Shown here piece after piece: positions 43,122 to 51,480 of a stretch of DNA of 64,000 bases. The stretch is from Mesorhizobium plurifarium (GTDB taxonomy: Bacteria; Pseudomonadota; Alphaproteobacteria; Rhizobiales; Rhizobiaceae): contig CCNB01000042.1 in assembly GCA_000824785.1 (NCBI GenBank), positions 106,124 through 170,123 on the forward strand. The letters are read 5' to 3'. The position numbers and the translations under genes were made by a program. How positions within the stretch are numbered: position 1 is the first letter of the stretch; each line of letters opens with the position of its first letter. Below the pieces are notes generated by a model, which was not told the DNA's origin, searched no databases, and was given only the letters and a program-made list of their open reading frames with translations.

Positions 43122-43774
43122 TTGGACATCATCCCGCTCTTTTCCAGCTTGCGCGCCAGATAGGTCAGCGGCACCAGGATGATGAGGAAGATTGCGCCGA
43201 CGGCCGTGTAGACCTCCATCGGCCGATAGGTGAAGGAGGAGATGTAACTGGCCTGATAGAGCAGGTCGGGCACGGTGATCATCGACAACAGCGTGGTGTT
43301 CTTCATCTGGATGATCGACTGGCCGGCGAGCGGCGGGATCATCCTGCGGAAGGCTTGCGGGAGGATGATGCGGCGCATGCGCTGGCTGTAGGACATGCCG
43401 ATGGCGGTCGCCGCATCGGTCTGCCCCTGGTCGATCGACTGGACGCCGGCGCGCAGGATTTCCGCATAGAAGGAACCGACATAGCAGCTGAGGCCGATGA
43501 AGCCGGCCCAGAACTTCGTCACGTTGATCCCGGCGAAGATCGGAAAGGCGTAATAGACCCAGAGCAAGGTCACCAGCAGCGGGATGTTGCGGAAGAATTC
43601 GACATAGAGCTGTCCGACCAGCACGAGCGGCCGGAAGGTGCTGAGCTGGATGAGGCCGACAATCAATCCGATGGCCAGGCCCGCCAGGATGGTGATGACA
43701 GTGAAATACAGCGTCATCAGCAGGCCGTCCCACAGCAGCGGCCAGTTGTTGGTCAGTACGGTGAAATCAAACAT
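43118..43774 (-). CDS. Polar amino-acid ABC transporter permease
   Basis: A 218-residue HisM/GlnP-type permease with about five helices, the FFRNIPLLVTLLWVYYAFP stretch and the EAA loop region ILRAGVQSIDQGQTDAATAIG. Only one permease gene is present, so it should work as a homodimer. It is separated from the binding-protein gene by a strong hairpin. Confidence 0.94.
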   Translation of the reverse strand: MFDFTVLTNNWPLLWDGLLMTLYFTVITILAGLAIGLIVGLIQLSTFRPLVLVGQLYVEFFRNIPLLVTLLWVYYAFPIFAGINVTKFWAGFIGLSCYVGSFYAEILRAGVQSIDQGQTDAATAIGMSYSQRMRRIILPQAFRRMIPPLAGQSIIQMKNTTLLSMITVPDLLYQASYISSFTYRPMEVYTAVGAIFLIILVPLTYLARKLEKSGMMSK

Positions 43775-43818
43775 GATCCGTGCTCATCTCGTCGGCGGAG
43801 CTGAACGCGCCGAGGAAA

Positions 43819-43846
43819 GCTTGACCGCTCCGGAAAGCGGTCAAGC
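43819..43846 (-). terminator. Strong hairpin between binding-protein and permease genes
   Basis: A perfect 11-bp stem GCTTGACCGCT (43819-43829) and AGCGGTCAAGC (43836-43846) with a six-base loop, in the 89-base gap after the solute-binding protein gene. No T-run follows on the minus strand. Such elements after periplasmic binding-protein genes often stabilise that part of the mRNA or cause partial termination, so the binding protein is made in excess. Confidence 0.7.
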
Positions 43847-43863
43847 CTGGTGCGGGGCAGCGA

Positions 43864-44706
43864 TTAGAAGCTGAAACCCTTGGGCAGAATGGACAGGTCG
43901 ATGCCGCGTGCCTCCCAGGCGCGCGCCAGCTTGCCCTGCGCCTGGCCGAGCGAGCGCTGCTGCTCGATCCAGTTGGTCAGGAAGTTGATGTAGCCGGCAT
44001 TGCCAGGCTTGCGGGCGACCGCCAGCGTCGCGGGGTTGCGCAGGATGGGCTCAGGCAGGGAGACCTCGCCGATCTTCTTTTCCGAGACCTGCAACGCGTC
44101 GAAGATCGACAGCAGGACGGCGTCGGTGCGGCCCGACTGCAATTCCATCAGCGCCAGGCCACGGTCTTCCACGGGCGTGATCTTGGCCTTGGGCAGAAGC
44201 GCCTCGGCGACGATCTGCATCGTCGATCCCTTCTGGACGACCACCGTCTTGGACGGGTCGTTGAGCTCGGCCCAGGTCTTCACCGGCTTGCCGACCGGCG
44301 TGAGCACGGCCCAGGCGTCGGTGAACAGCGGCTCCCACAGGTAATCGACCACCAGGCCGCGCTTTGGGTTCGGATTGACGCCGATGGCGATGTCGATCTT
44401 GTTCGACTGGAAATCGGCGGCGAGATTGCCCCAGGTCGTCTCGACCGGCTGCAGCTTGACGCCGAGCTCGGTGGCGATCTCGGTGAGGAACTCCACGTAG
44501 AAGCCGCTCCACTGTCCCGTCGCCGGATCCTTGATGTAGCCGGGCTCCTCGCCGACCATGACGGGTGCCTTGAGAACGCCGGAGGCGCGGATCTGGTCGA
44601 GCACGGCCGACGGATTATCGTCCGCGACGGCCGCCACGGGCGCCGCCAGAAGGGAGAGCGCGACGGTGGCCGCCGCGAACAGCTTGCTGAAGTTGAACGA
44701 TATCAT
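43864..44706 (-). CDS. Amino-acid ABC transporter substrate-binding protein
   Basis: A 280-residue family 3 solute-binding protein with a signal peptide (MISFNFSKLFAAATVALSLL, cleavage after AVA near 27), then the ligand fold: LKAPVMVGEEPGYIKDPATG, WSGFYVEFLTEIATELGV, IDIAIGVNPNPKRG and a C-terminal GWxARGIDL-like end. It binds the imported amino acid in the periplasm. It lies between the epimerase and permease genes; ligand not predictable by eye. Confidence 0.93.
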   Translation of the reverse strand: MISFNFSKLFAAATVALSLLAAPVAAVADDNPSAVLDQIRASGVLKAPVMVGEEPGYIKDPATGQWSGFYVEFLTEIATELGVKLQPVETTWGNLAADFQSNKIDIAIGVNPNPKRGLVVDYLWEPLFTDAWAVLTPVGKPVKTWAELNDPSKTVVVQKGSTMQIVAEALLPKAKITPVEDRGLALMELQSGRTDAVLLSIFDALQVSEKKIGEVSLPEPILRNPATLAVARKPGNAGYINFLTNWIEQQRSLGQAQGKLARAWEARGIDLSILPKGFSF

Positions 44707-44735
44707 AACGTTCCCCTTTTCTTGTGGTTGGGTTG

Positions 44736-45728
44736 TTAACGACTGAGGAATCCCTTCGAGAGCGGATCGCCCGCTTCGAAGAAGATCGTCTGCGCCGAGG
44801 TGATGAAGGCGCTGCCTTCGATCTCGACGATTGCGGCCTCCCGCTCCCCAATTGCCACCTTCTCGGAAAGGCGGGCCTCGAACGGGATGCCGAATATGTT
44901 GCGGGCGCGATAGACCTGGTCGGATCGCAGGACGCCCTTGTGCAGGAGATGAGCCATGCGCGCCGAGGTGCCGGTGCCGCAGGGCGATCGGTCGTATTTG
45001 TTGACTTCGAGCACGAGAAAATGCGTCGCGCTGTCGGGCGCATCGGCCGTGTAGAAGAGCACGCTCGGCACCGCCGCGCCGGCGAAAAGCGGCATGTCGG
45101 CGACCGCTTCCCTGATCGCCGTCTTGATGGCGGAGCCCTTGAGCATCAGCTGCGACGCATGGTCCGGAGCGAGTTCCAGCCCCAGCTGCGTGGCATCAAC
45201 CAGGGCATACCACATGCCGCCATAGACGATATCCGCCCGGACCCGGCCGGTACCGGCGACGTCGACCTCGAGGCCCTCCAGGCCGACATAGCTCGGCACG
45301 TTCTTCAGGCGCACCGCTTCCAGCGCACCGCTCTCGCTCCAGACCAGTCCGACGGTGACGACGCCCGCCGGCGTTTCGAGCGTGAAGCTGTCTCCCGTGG
45401 ATCGGCTGATCTGCCCCGTGAAAGCGAGCGTCTTGGCAAAGCCGATCGTGCCGTGACCGCACATGTCGAGATAGACATAGGACGAGATGAAGAAGGCGCC
45501 GTAGTCCGCCACATCGGACGGCACGGGAACCAGCCCGACCATTGCGGCGTGGCCGCGCGGCTCATGCAGAAGCGCGGCGCGCAAATGATCGAAGCGATTG
45601 CGGAAATCGTCGCGGCGCTCCCGCGCGGTCCGGCCGTCGAGCCGGGGGATTCCGCTGAAGATCACACGCGTCGGATGCCCGGCGGTGTGGCTGTCGACGG
45701 CAGCAAAGGAAGAGTTGAACGCCAACAT
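44736..45728 (-). CDS. Proline racemase family enzyme, probable 4-hydroxyproline 2-epimerase
   Basis: A 330-residue proline racemase-fold enzyme. Both catalytic cysteines are kept: MCGHGTIG in the N-terminal half and DRSPCGTGTSARMA in the C-terminal half. A Cys/Cys pair marks racemases and epimerases rather than the trans-3-hydroxyproline dehydratases, which carry Thr at the second site. MCGHGTIG favours 4-hydroxyproline epimerase over proline racemase. It would turn trans-4-hydroxy-L-proline into cis-4-hydroxy-D-proline, the substrate of the DadA-like enzyme. The ATG (45726-45728) is five bases after the GntR stop. Confidence 0.88.
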   Translation of the reverse strand: MLAFNSSFAAVDSHTAGHPTRVIFSGIPRLDGRTARERRDDFRNRFDHLRAALLHEPRGHAAMVGLVPVPSDVADYGAFFISSYVYLDMCGHGTIGFAKTLAFTGQISRSTGDSFTLETPAGVVTVGLVWSESGALEAVRLKNVPSYVGLEGLEVDVAGTGRVRADIVYGGMWYALVDATQLGLELAPDHASQLMLKGSAIKTAIREAVADMPLFAGAAVPSVLFYTADAPDSATHFLVLEVNKYDRSPCGTGTSARMAHLLHKGVLRSDQVYRARNIFGIPFEARLSEKVAIGEREAAIVEIEGSAFITSAQTIFFEAGDPLSKGFLSR

Positions 45729-45733
45729 GACAA

Positions 45734-46411
45734 TTACTGACCGAAATAGTCGCGCACCTTTTCGCGCATGCTCTGCCAAATCTCGCGGATGAGCTTCTCC
45801 GTCATCGTCTGGGCCGCATCGCCGTCGCCGGCCGTGATCGCGTCATAGATCCGCGCGGTATCGTCCAACGACAGCTTGACGATCTTCGGATCCTGTTCAT
45901 AGGCGTGGAAGCGGTAGCGCAGCGCCTGCTTCTCGAGTCCCTGCAGCAGACGGGTCAGCGTGCGGTTCGCGGCCAGGTCGTAGACCAGGGCCGAGCCGCG
46001 GACATCGACGGTGAAGAACTGCCGGGCGTCGTTGCGTGCCTGCGCTTCCTTCAGCTCGACCAGAAGGCCTCGGAACTCGCGCTTGCGCACCGCATCCGTG
46101 GATTCGGCGGCCTGACGAGCGACAAGACCCTCAAGCGCGATCCGGCACGTATAGACTTCGTCGAAATCACGCCGCGACATGGGCGCGACCCAGATCCCGC
46201 GCCGTGCCTCGCGGATAACCAGGCCGTCGCGCTCCAGCAGGCGGAGCGCTTCACGAACGGGCGAACGGCTGACGCCGTAGCGTTCGGCGACGACCTCTTC
46301 GGTCAGTCGCTCCTCGGATTTGAGGCGCCCGAAAATAATCTCCTCCTCCAGCATTTCGGCGAGGCTTTCGGGGATGGCGGCTGCCAGTTTTGGTAATCGC
46401 TGTAAAATCAT
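45734..46411 (-). CDS. GntR family (FCD domain) transcriptional regulator
   Basis: A 225-residue regulator with an N-terminal winged helix (ERLTEEVVAERYGVSRSPVREALRLLERDGLV, about residues 35-66) and a helical FCD ligand domain. It is the first gene of the catabolic unit and probably represses it, the inducer being a pathway metabolite. The ATG (46409-46411) lies 12 bases from the palindrome TTGTAT-N5-ATACAA, a typical FCD-GntR operator, so autoregulation and control of the divergent aldehyde dehydrogenase gene are likely. Confidence 0.92.
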   Translation of the reverse strand: MILQRLPKLAAAIPESLAEMLEEEIIFGRLKSEERLTEEVVAERYGVSRSPVREALRLLERDGLVIREARRGIWVAPMSRRDFDEVYTCRIALEGLVARQAAESTDAVRKREFRGLLVELKEAQARNDARQFFTVDVRGSALVYDLAANRTLTRLLQGLEKQALRYRFHAYEQDPKIVKLSLDDTARIYDAITAGDGDAAQTMTEKLIREIWQSMREKVRDYFGQ

Positions 46412-46423
46412 GTCGACACCATA

Positions 46424-46440
46424 TTGTATACAGCATACAA
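46424..46440. promoter_or_regulatory. Candidate GntR operator in the divergent promoter region
   Basis: TTGTAT (46424-46429), ACAGC, ATACAA (46435-46440): a perfect 6-bp inverted repeat, part of an AT-rich island in a GC-rich region between the GntR gene and the divergent aldehyde dehydrogenase. FadR/FCD regulators bind closely similar TNGTNNNACNA-type palindromes. One dimer here could control both transcription units. Confidence 0.7.
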
Positions 46441-46545
46441 GTCAAGTGTCCTTTGCGGAAGTTGCCGCGGGCAGCCGTCGAGGGACGGGACGCATTCGGC
46501 GTCGCCTGGTTCAGGACGGTCAGAATCCAAGAGGAAGAACGGACA

Positions 46546-47976
46546 ATGTATTCGGAAAAGATTGAGCTGCTGATTGCAGGCGTGTGGCGGAAGGGGTCCG
46601 AGGGAAGATCGGAACCATTGATCAATCCGGCCAATGAGGAGGTCCTTGCCGAAGTCCCGCATGCCAGCGTATCCGACTTGGACGAGGCCTTGGCGGCGGC
46701 CGCGCAAGGCTTCAAGGTCTGGAAGGCGATGACGGCGCAGCAGCGTTGGCTGATCATGTCCAAAGCCGCCGATCTGATCGAGCAGCGCAAGGCCGACATT
46801 GCCCGGACCCTGACCATGGAGAACGGCAAGGCACTGGCCGAAGCCACCGGCGAGGTCCAGTTCGCCGCCGACGCTACGCGATGGTATGCAGAGGAAGGCA
46901 AGCGCGCTTATGGCCGGATCGTGCCCGCCAGGCTGCCTGGTGTGCGCCAGATGGTGCTGAAGGAGCCGGTCGGACCGGTAGCCGCCTTCGCCGCCTGGAA
47001 CTTTCCCGCCAGCAACACGATCCGCAAGATCGCCGGTGCGCTGGGCGCCGGATGCTCGGTCATCCTGAAGCCGGCGGAAGAGACGCCTGGAACCGCCATT
47101 GCGATGGCCCGCTGCTTCCAGGAAGCGGGGCTGCCGGCGGGCGTGCTGAACATCGTGTTCGGCGTTCCGTCGGAAGTGTCCAGCTATCTGTTGGCATCGG
47201 CGATCATCAAGAAAGTGTCGTTGACCGGCTCGACGGCCGTCGGAAAGCTTCTGCAGAAGCAGGCAGCGGACACGCTGAAGCGCTGCACGATGGAGCTTGG
47301 CGGACACGCGCCAGTGATCGTCCACAAGGACGCCGACCTTGAAAAGGCGCTCGACACGCTGGTGGCGTTCAAGTTTCGCAATGCCGGGCAGGTCTGCACT
47401 TCGCCGACGCGTTTTTACATCCACGAATCCGTCTACGAGCCCTTTCTGTCGGGCTTCGCCGATCGCGCCAACCGCCTGAAGATCGGCAACGGCCTGGAAG
47501 ACGGCGTCCAGATGGGACCGATGATCGCGCCACGCCGCCTCGAGGCGATGGACGCCTTCGTCTCGGACGCGCAGTCTCGCGGGGCAAAGGTCGTTACCGG
47601 CGGGCAGCGTCGCGGCAACAAGGGATATTTCTATGCACCGACCCTGCTGCGGGATGTTCCGGATACCGCCCGTATCATGTCGGAAGAGCCCTTTGGGCCG
47701 ATCGCTCCCGCAACCACCTTCTCATCCTTTGACGACGTGATCGAGCGTGCGAATTCGTTGCCCTATGGACTGGCCTCATTCGTGTTCACCCGCGACATGG
47801 CGCTTGCGCAAAAGAGCGAGCTCGCGCTCGAAGCCGGCCTGGTCGGCGTCAACCATATGATGGTGTCCACGCCGGAAACCCCCTTCGGTGGCGTGAACGA
47901 ATCCGGTTACGGATCGGAGTCCGGAATAGAGGGCCTGGACGCTTATCTGCGAACCAAATTCGTCACGGAGATCTGA
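46546..47976 (+). CDS. NAD(P)-dependent aldehyde dehydrogenase (SSADH/KGSADH-like)
   Basis: A 476-residue aldehyde dehydrogenase with AAWNFPASNTIRKIAGALGAG, SLTGSTAVGKLL, catalytic Glu in MELGGHAP and nucleophile Cys284 in NAGQVCTSPTR. It resembles succinate-semialdehyde and alpha-ketoglutarate-semialdehyde dehydrogenases; the latter ends hydroxyproline catabolism, which fits the divergent unit. ATG at 46546 with GAGGAAG upstream; the frame is open a further 52 codons upstream, across the operator, and is not coding there. Confidence 0.92.
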   Translation: MYSEKIELLIAGVWRKGSEGRSEPLINPANEEVLAEVPHASVSDLDEALAAAAQGFKVWKAMTAQQRWLIMSKAADLIEQRKADIARTLTMENGKALAEATGEVQFAADATRWYAEEGKRAYGRIVPARLPGVRQMVLKEPVGPVAAFAAWNFPASNTIRKIAGALGAGCSVILKPAEETPGTAIAMARCFQEAGLPAGVLNIVFGVPSEVSSYLLASAIIKKVSLTGSTAVGKLLQKQAADTLKRCTMELGGHAPVIVHKDADLEKALDTLVAFKFRNAGQVCTSPTRFYIHESVYEPFLSGFADRANRLKIGNGLEDGVQMGPMIAPRRLEAMDAFVSDAQSRGAKVVTGGQRRGNKGYFYAPTLLRDVPDTARIMSEEPFGPIAPATTFSSFDDVIERANSLPYGLASFVFTRDMALAQKSELALEAGLVGVNHMMVSTPETPFGGVNESGYGSESGIEGLDAYLRTKFVTEI

Positions 47977-48007
47977 GAGAACCGCATCTCCAAACAGGTC
48001 GCTTCGG

Positions 48008-48577
48008 CTATTCCGCCGCGATCCGCAGGCCGGCGGCGCGGCGGGAGAGCGTATAGCCTGCCTCGTCGACCGCCTGCGCGACGCGCTTGCGGATCGCTTC
48101 CGAAACCAGGACGCCGTCGGCAAAATCCTTGTCCGTCGCATAGACTGCGGTGGGCAAGGCAAGCGCCTCGAAAAAGCCGAACAGCGGTCGCAATTGGTGC
48201 TCGACGATCAGCGCATGCCGCTCGCCGCCGCCCGTTGCGAGCAGCAGCACCGGCTTGCCTCTCAGCGAGGCCGGATCGAGCAGGTCGAAGAAGTGTTTGA
48301 ACAGGCCGGTGTAGCTGCCCTTGTAGGTCGGCGATCCGACCACCAGCACGTCGGCGTTGACGACCCTGTCGAGAATATCGCGGGCCTGCTGATCGAGATC
48401 GCGCGCCCATTTGGCGCTGCCGAGCGAAGGTCCGACATCTTCGATATCAAAGGTGCTTGCCGACAGGTTGTTGCGCACCGCGATGTCCTTGACCACCTGC
48501 TCGACGAAACCGCGCGTCTTCGACGGCCGGGTGAAATTTCCGGAGAAACCGACAACGGTTGGATTGGGCATGTTCAT
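48008..48577 (-). CDS. NADPH-dependent FMN reductase (MsuE/SsuE-like)
   Basis: A 189-residue flavodoxin-like FMN reductase with VVGFSGNFTRPSKT at the N-terminal loop and GSPTYKGSYTGLFKHFFDLL (about 82-101), the typical MsuE/SsuE segment. Such enzymes feed FMNH2 to two-component monooxygenases of sulfonate use, but no monooxygenase gene is adjacent. Start ATG at 48575-48577 with GAGGGAA upstream. A perfect palindrome lies 31 bases upstream. Confidence 0.88.
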   Translation of the reverse strand: MNMPNPTVVGFSGNFTRPSKTRGFVEQVVKDIAVRNNLSASTFDIEDVGPSLGSAKWARDLDQQARDILDRVVNADVLVVGSPTYKGSYTGLFKHFFDLLDPASLRGKPVLLLATGGGERHALIVEHQLRPLFGFFEALALPTAVYATDKDFADGVLVSEAIRKRVAQAVDEAGYTLSRRAAGLRIAAE

Positions 48578-48607
48578 TTCCCTCGAGGCGCCGGCGCCAA
48601 GTCTAAT

Positions 48608-48626
48608 GTCTATAATTTTTATAGAC
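48608..48626. promoter_or_regulatory. Palindromic site upstream of the FMN reductase gene
   Basis: GTCTATAA, TTT, TTATAGAC: a perfect 8-bp inverted repeat with a three-base centre, very AT-rich in a GC-rich context. It also holds TATAAT/TATAAA-like -10 elements in both directions, so it may be an operator laid over the promoter. The regulator is not identified. Confidence 0.55.
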
Positions 48627-48826
48627 TCTAGCCTGCCTTAGAAGGAACGATCCGCCTTTCGAGGGCCCCGCCTCGAACATTTTTTCCATGAATTGGCCGG
48701 TTCATGGTTTCGTTGGTCGGGCAGGCGGCACCATCAGCTTGCAGGAGTAGCGGGCCGGCGGTGCCGCGCCGGTCCCGCGATCGCGCATCGGTCTGGAGGG
48801 GCCGATGCGCGGCAATACTTGAATCC

Positions 48827-49507
48827 TCAGGCAACCTTGCGATCGGGCTGGCGCGCGAAGATCTCCCGGACCTTGTCCGCTATCGCCTTGCCGAGATCGC
48901 GGTTGTTCTCAGCAGTGAAGTGGATGCCGTCGCAGCCGTCGGTGGTGATGAAATCCCCGGCATTGAGGAAATCGACCTTGGTGAAATCGGCCATGGCGCG
49001 ATACTCGGCCGCGAGCGCCGCCGTCTTCTCATGGCCGCCGGCGAACATGCCCTGGAAGAAGGGATGCGGCATCGGAGTCAGTGGCGGCGGCGCGACCACC
49101 AGCGCCTGGGGCGCCGGATAGGGTGTGCCGACGCCACCGGCGCTGGTGAGGATCTGGCCAACGAGCTTGGCCATGCCGTTGGCGATCTCATAAGGCGTGC
49201 GGCGGAAGAACGACTTGGTGTCGTTGGTGCCGAGCATGACGATGACGAGGTCGAGCGGCAGATGACTGGCGATGGCCGAGGGCAGATAAGCGCTGCCGTT
49301 AAGACGAGGATCATTGGGATCGTCGAGGCTGGTGGTGCGGGCGCTCAAACCTTCCTCGATTACGTGGTAGCCATCGCCCAGATGCGAAGCCATCACGCCC
49401 GTCCAGCGGTCCTCATAGGCGTAGCGATGCGTCGGCGATCCCTCGATGACCGGAATCCAGCCCCAGGTCAGGGAATCTCCGAAACACAAGATCGATCTTT
49501 TGGTCAT
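48827..49507 (-). CDS. SGNH/GDSL hydrolase 1 (arylesterase-like)
   Basis: A 226-residue SGNH hydrolase without a signal peptide. Block I is CFGDSLTWGW (8-17, nucleophile Ser12), block III VMLGTNDTK, block V DGIHF with the catalytic Asp/His. It is a paralogue of the SGNH hydrolase at 54554-55204: both share VIEEGLS-RTT and the LDLVI-MLGTND stretch. Probably removes acyl groups from a sugar or glycoside imported by the adjacent ABC system. It follows the second permease gene by 56 bases. Confidence 0.9.
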   Translation of the reverse strand: MTKRSILCFGDSLTWGWIPVIEGSPTHRYAYEDRWTGVMASHLGDGYHVIEEGLSARTTSLDDPNDPRLNGSAYLPSAIASHLPLDLVIVMLGTNDTKSFFRRTPYEIANGMAKLVGQILTSAGGVGTPYPAPQALVVAPPPLTPMPHPFFQGMFAGGHEKTAALAAEYRAMADFTKVDFLNAGDFITTDGCDGIHFTAENNRDLGKAIADKVREIFARQPDRKVA

Positions 49508-49563
49508 ATCTCCAATCCATTTTTCCTATGCGATTGACTATTGGCCGTTCCGAACTTGCCCGC

Positions 49564-50517
49564 TCAGCTCGACCTTTGCCTGATGCCGTAGAAGATCGCC
49601 GCGAGCAGGATGATCAGCCCCTGCGCGATCAGCTTGCCGGGCTCGTCGATGCCGAAGGTGGTCATCACCACGAACAGCAGCGCGAACGACAGCACGCCGA
49701 AGAAAGGCCCCCAGACACCGCCTTCCCCACGGCCGAAGACGACGCCGCCGAGGATGGTCGCGGCGACCGCCAGGATCGGCAGGTCGAGCCCGACCCGAAC
49801 GCTGCCGACGGCGATCGAAGCCGTCTGGACCAAAGCGGCAATGCCCGCGAACAGGCCGGCGAGCGTATGCGCGAGCACGACCGTGCGCGCGACCGGGACG
49901 CCGGAGAAATGCGCCGCCTGCACGTTCTCACCCACCGACGTCACGTAGCGGCCGAAAACCGTGCGCGACAGAAACAGCGACAGCGCCGCCGAAAACGCCA
50001 CCCAGAAGATCACAGGCGTCGGCACCGGGCCAAGCTTGGTATTGTAGATGTCGGCGAACATGCCGGGCACATCGCCGGGTGGCTTGCCGCTCGATAGATA
50101 TTGCACGATCCCGACCAGGACGATGCCGACCGCAAGCGTGACGATGACGGCCGAGACCCGTCTCACCCCGACCATCAATCCGTTGAAGAACCCGACGGCC
50201 AGCCCGATGGCCAGCGCCAGGACAATGAAGAACGCCATGGAGGCGCCGGGAAAGGCGCCGGACGAAATGGTGTAGTTGATGAGCAGGATGACGCCGCCGC
50301 CCGACAGGTCGATGCTTCGCACCCGCATCACCAGAAGCTGGCCGAGCACCAATATGCCGAGCGGAACGATCTGGCGCACGAATATGCCCATGATGTTGAG
50401 ATTGAGCATGTTCGGCCGCGCGACCCACAGGACCACAAGCAGCACGGCAAAGACGTAGTAGGCCGGAGGGACGCGCAGCAGGCGGCGCATGACGGGATTG
50501 GCGAACGCGGCGGCCAC
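49564..50517 (-). CDS. Sugar ABC transporter permease 2 (RbsC-like)
   Basis: A 317-residue BPD_transp_2 permease with eight to ten helices, IDLSGGGVILLINY, and the coupling stretch GENVQAAHFSGVPVARTVVLAHTLAGLFAGIAA. It likely forms a heterodimer with permease 1. The start is GTG at 50515-50517, immediately after the TAA of permease 1; an in-frame ATG nine codons later (50490) is the alternative. Confidence 0.9.
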   Translation of the reverse strand: MAAAFANPVMRRLLRVPPAYYVFAVLLVVLWVARPNMLNLNIMGIFVRQIVPLGILVLGQLLVMRVRSIDLSGGGVILLINYTISSGAFPGASMAFFIVLALAIGLAVGFFNGLMVGVRRVSAVIVTLAVGIVLVGIVQYLSSGKPPGDVPGMFADIYNTKLGPVPTPVIFWVAFSAALSLFLSRTVFGRYVTSVGENVQAAHFSGVPVARTVVLAHTLAGLFAGIAALVQTASIAVGSVRVGLDLPILAVAATILGGVVFGRGEGGVWGPFFGVLSFALLFVVMTTFGIDEPGKLIAQGLIILLAAIFYGIRQRSS

Positions 50518-51480
50518 TTACAACCCCATCTTCTTGCGCGACTGCAGAGCGACCACAAGGAGCAGGATCGCCCCCTTGATGGTGGTCTGGATGAAGGGCG
50601 ACACATTCGTCAGGTTCATGCCGTTGGCGAGCAGCGCCATGACCAGCGCGCCGATGACGGTGCCGTGCAGGCTGCCGATGCCGCCGGAAAGCTGGGTGCC
50701 GCCGATGGCCACGGCCGTGATCGCGTCGAGCTCGAACAGCAGCCCGACATTCGGGTCGCCCGAGACGATGCGCCCGGCGAGGAAGACCCCGGCCAGCGCC
50801 GCGAAGCAGGAGCAGATCACATAGGCGAGCACGATGTTGCGCCGGTCGGCGATGCCGAAATTATGCGCCGCATCCTCCACGCCGGAAGACACGCCGCCGC
50901 CGATCGCGAAAAGATGCAGCCCGAAGCGGGAGCCGTAGAGCAGCTTCCAGGCGACCGCGAGTATGAAGATGCCCCAGAACACGGGCATCGGTACCCCGAG
51001 GAAGGACCCGGCCACGGCGCTGATGACGATATCCGGCACCGTGCCGCCCGAAACCGGCCGCAGCACCCGCGTGATCCCGAGCAGAATGTACTGCGTCGAC
51101 AGCGTCGCGATGATCGGATGCACGTTGAAGCGGGTGATGATGAAGCCGTTGCTGAAGCCGACCAGCGCGGCCAGCGCGAACACGGCCGGGATCAGCACCC
51201 AGGCGGGTCCGCCGAGCGCGAGCACCGCCGTCGTGAAGCTGATCATCGACCCGACCGAAAGGTCGAGCCCGCCGAGCAGGATGACGAACATCTGGCCGAC
51301 CGCCGTGATGACGAGCGGCATCGCCTGCGGCACCAGGTTGAGCAGGTTTTCCCCGTTGAGGAACTGCGCCGTCTCGAGGCTGAGCCACAGCGCGACGGCC
51401 AATGCGATGAGCAAGGGCAGCATCCACATGCCCTGCCGCGATCCTCTCGCGCCTGTCAGGCGTCTGCTGATGGCTGTCAT
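50518..51480 (-). CDS. Sugar ABC transporter permease 1 (RbsC-like)
   Basis: A 320-residue inner-membrane permease of the ribose/xylose type with GGLDLSVGSMISFTTAVLAL (the LDLSVGS signature), NGFIITRFNVHPIIATLSTQYI and GGTQLSGGIGSLHGTVIGAL. The ATG (51478-51480) overlaps the ATPase stop as ATGA. Confidence 0.93.
   Translation of the reverse strand: MTAISRRLTGARGSRQGMWMLPLLIALAVALWLSLETAQFLNGENLLNLVPQAMPLVITAVGQMFVILLGGLDLSVGSMISFTTAVLALGGPAWVLIPAVFALAALVGFSNGFIITRFNVHPIIATLSTQYILLGITRVLRPVSGGTVPDIVISAVAGSFLGVPMPVFWGIFILAVAWKLLYGSRFGLHLFAIGGGVSSGVEDAAHNFGIADRRNIVLAYVICSCFAALAGVFLAGRIVSGDPNVGLLFELDAITAVAIGGTQLSGGIGSLHGTVIGALVMALLANGMNLTNVSPFIQTTIKGAILLLVVALQSRKKMGL

Noticed and set aside
35409..47976. 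Opine or rhizopine catabolism as the role of the catabolic island
   Set aside because: There is no opine oxidase pair (OoxA/OoxB-like) and no moc-type genes; the proline racemase-fold epimerase points to a hydroxyproline-like ring amino acid.
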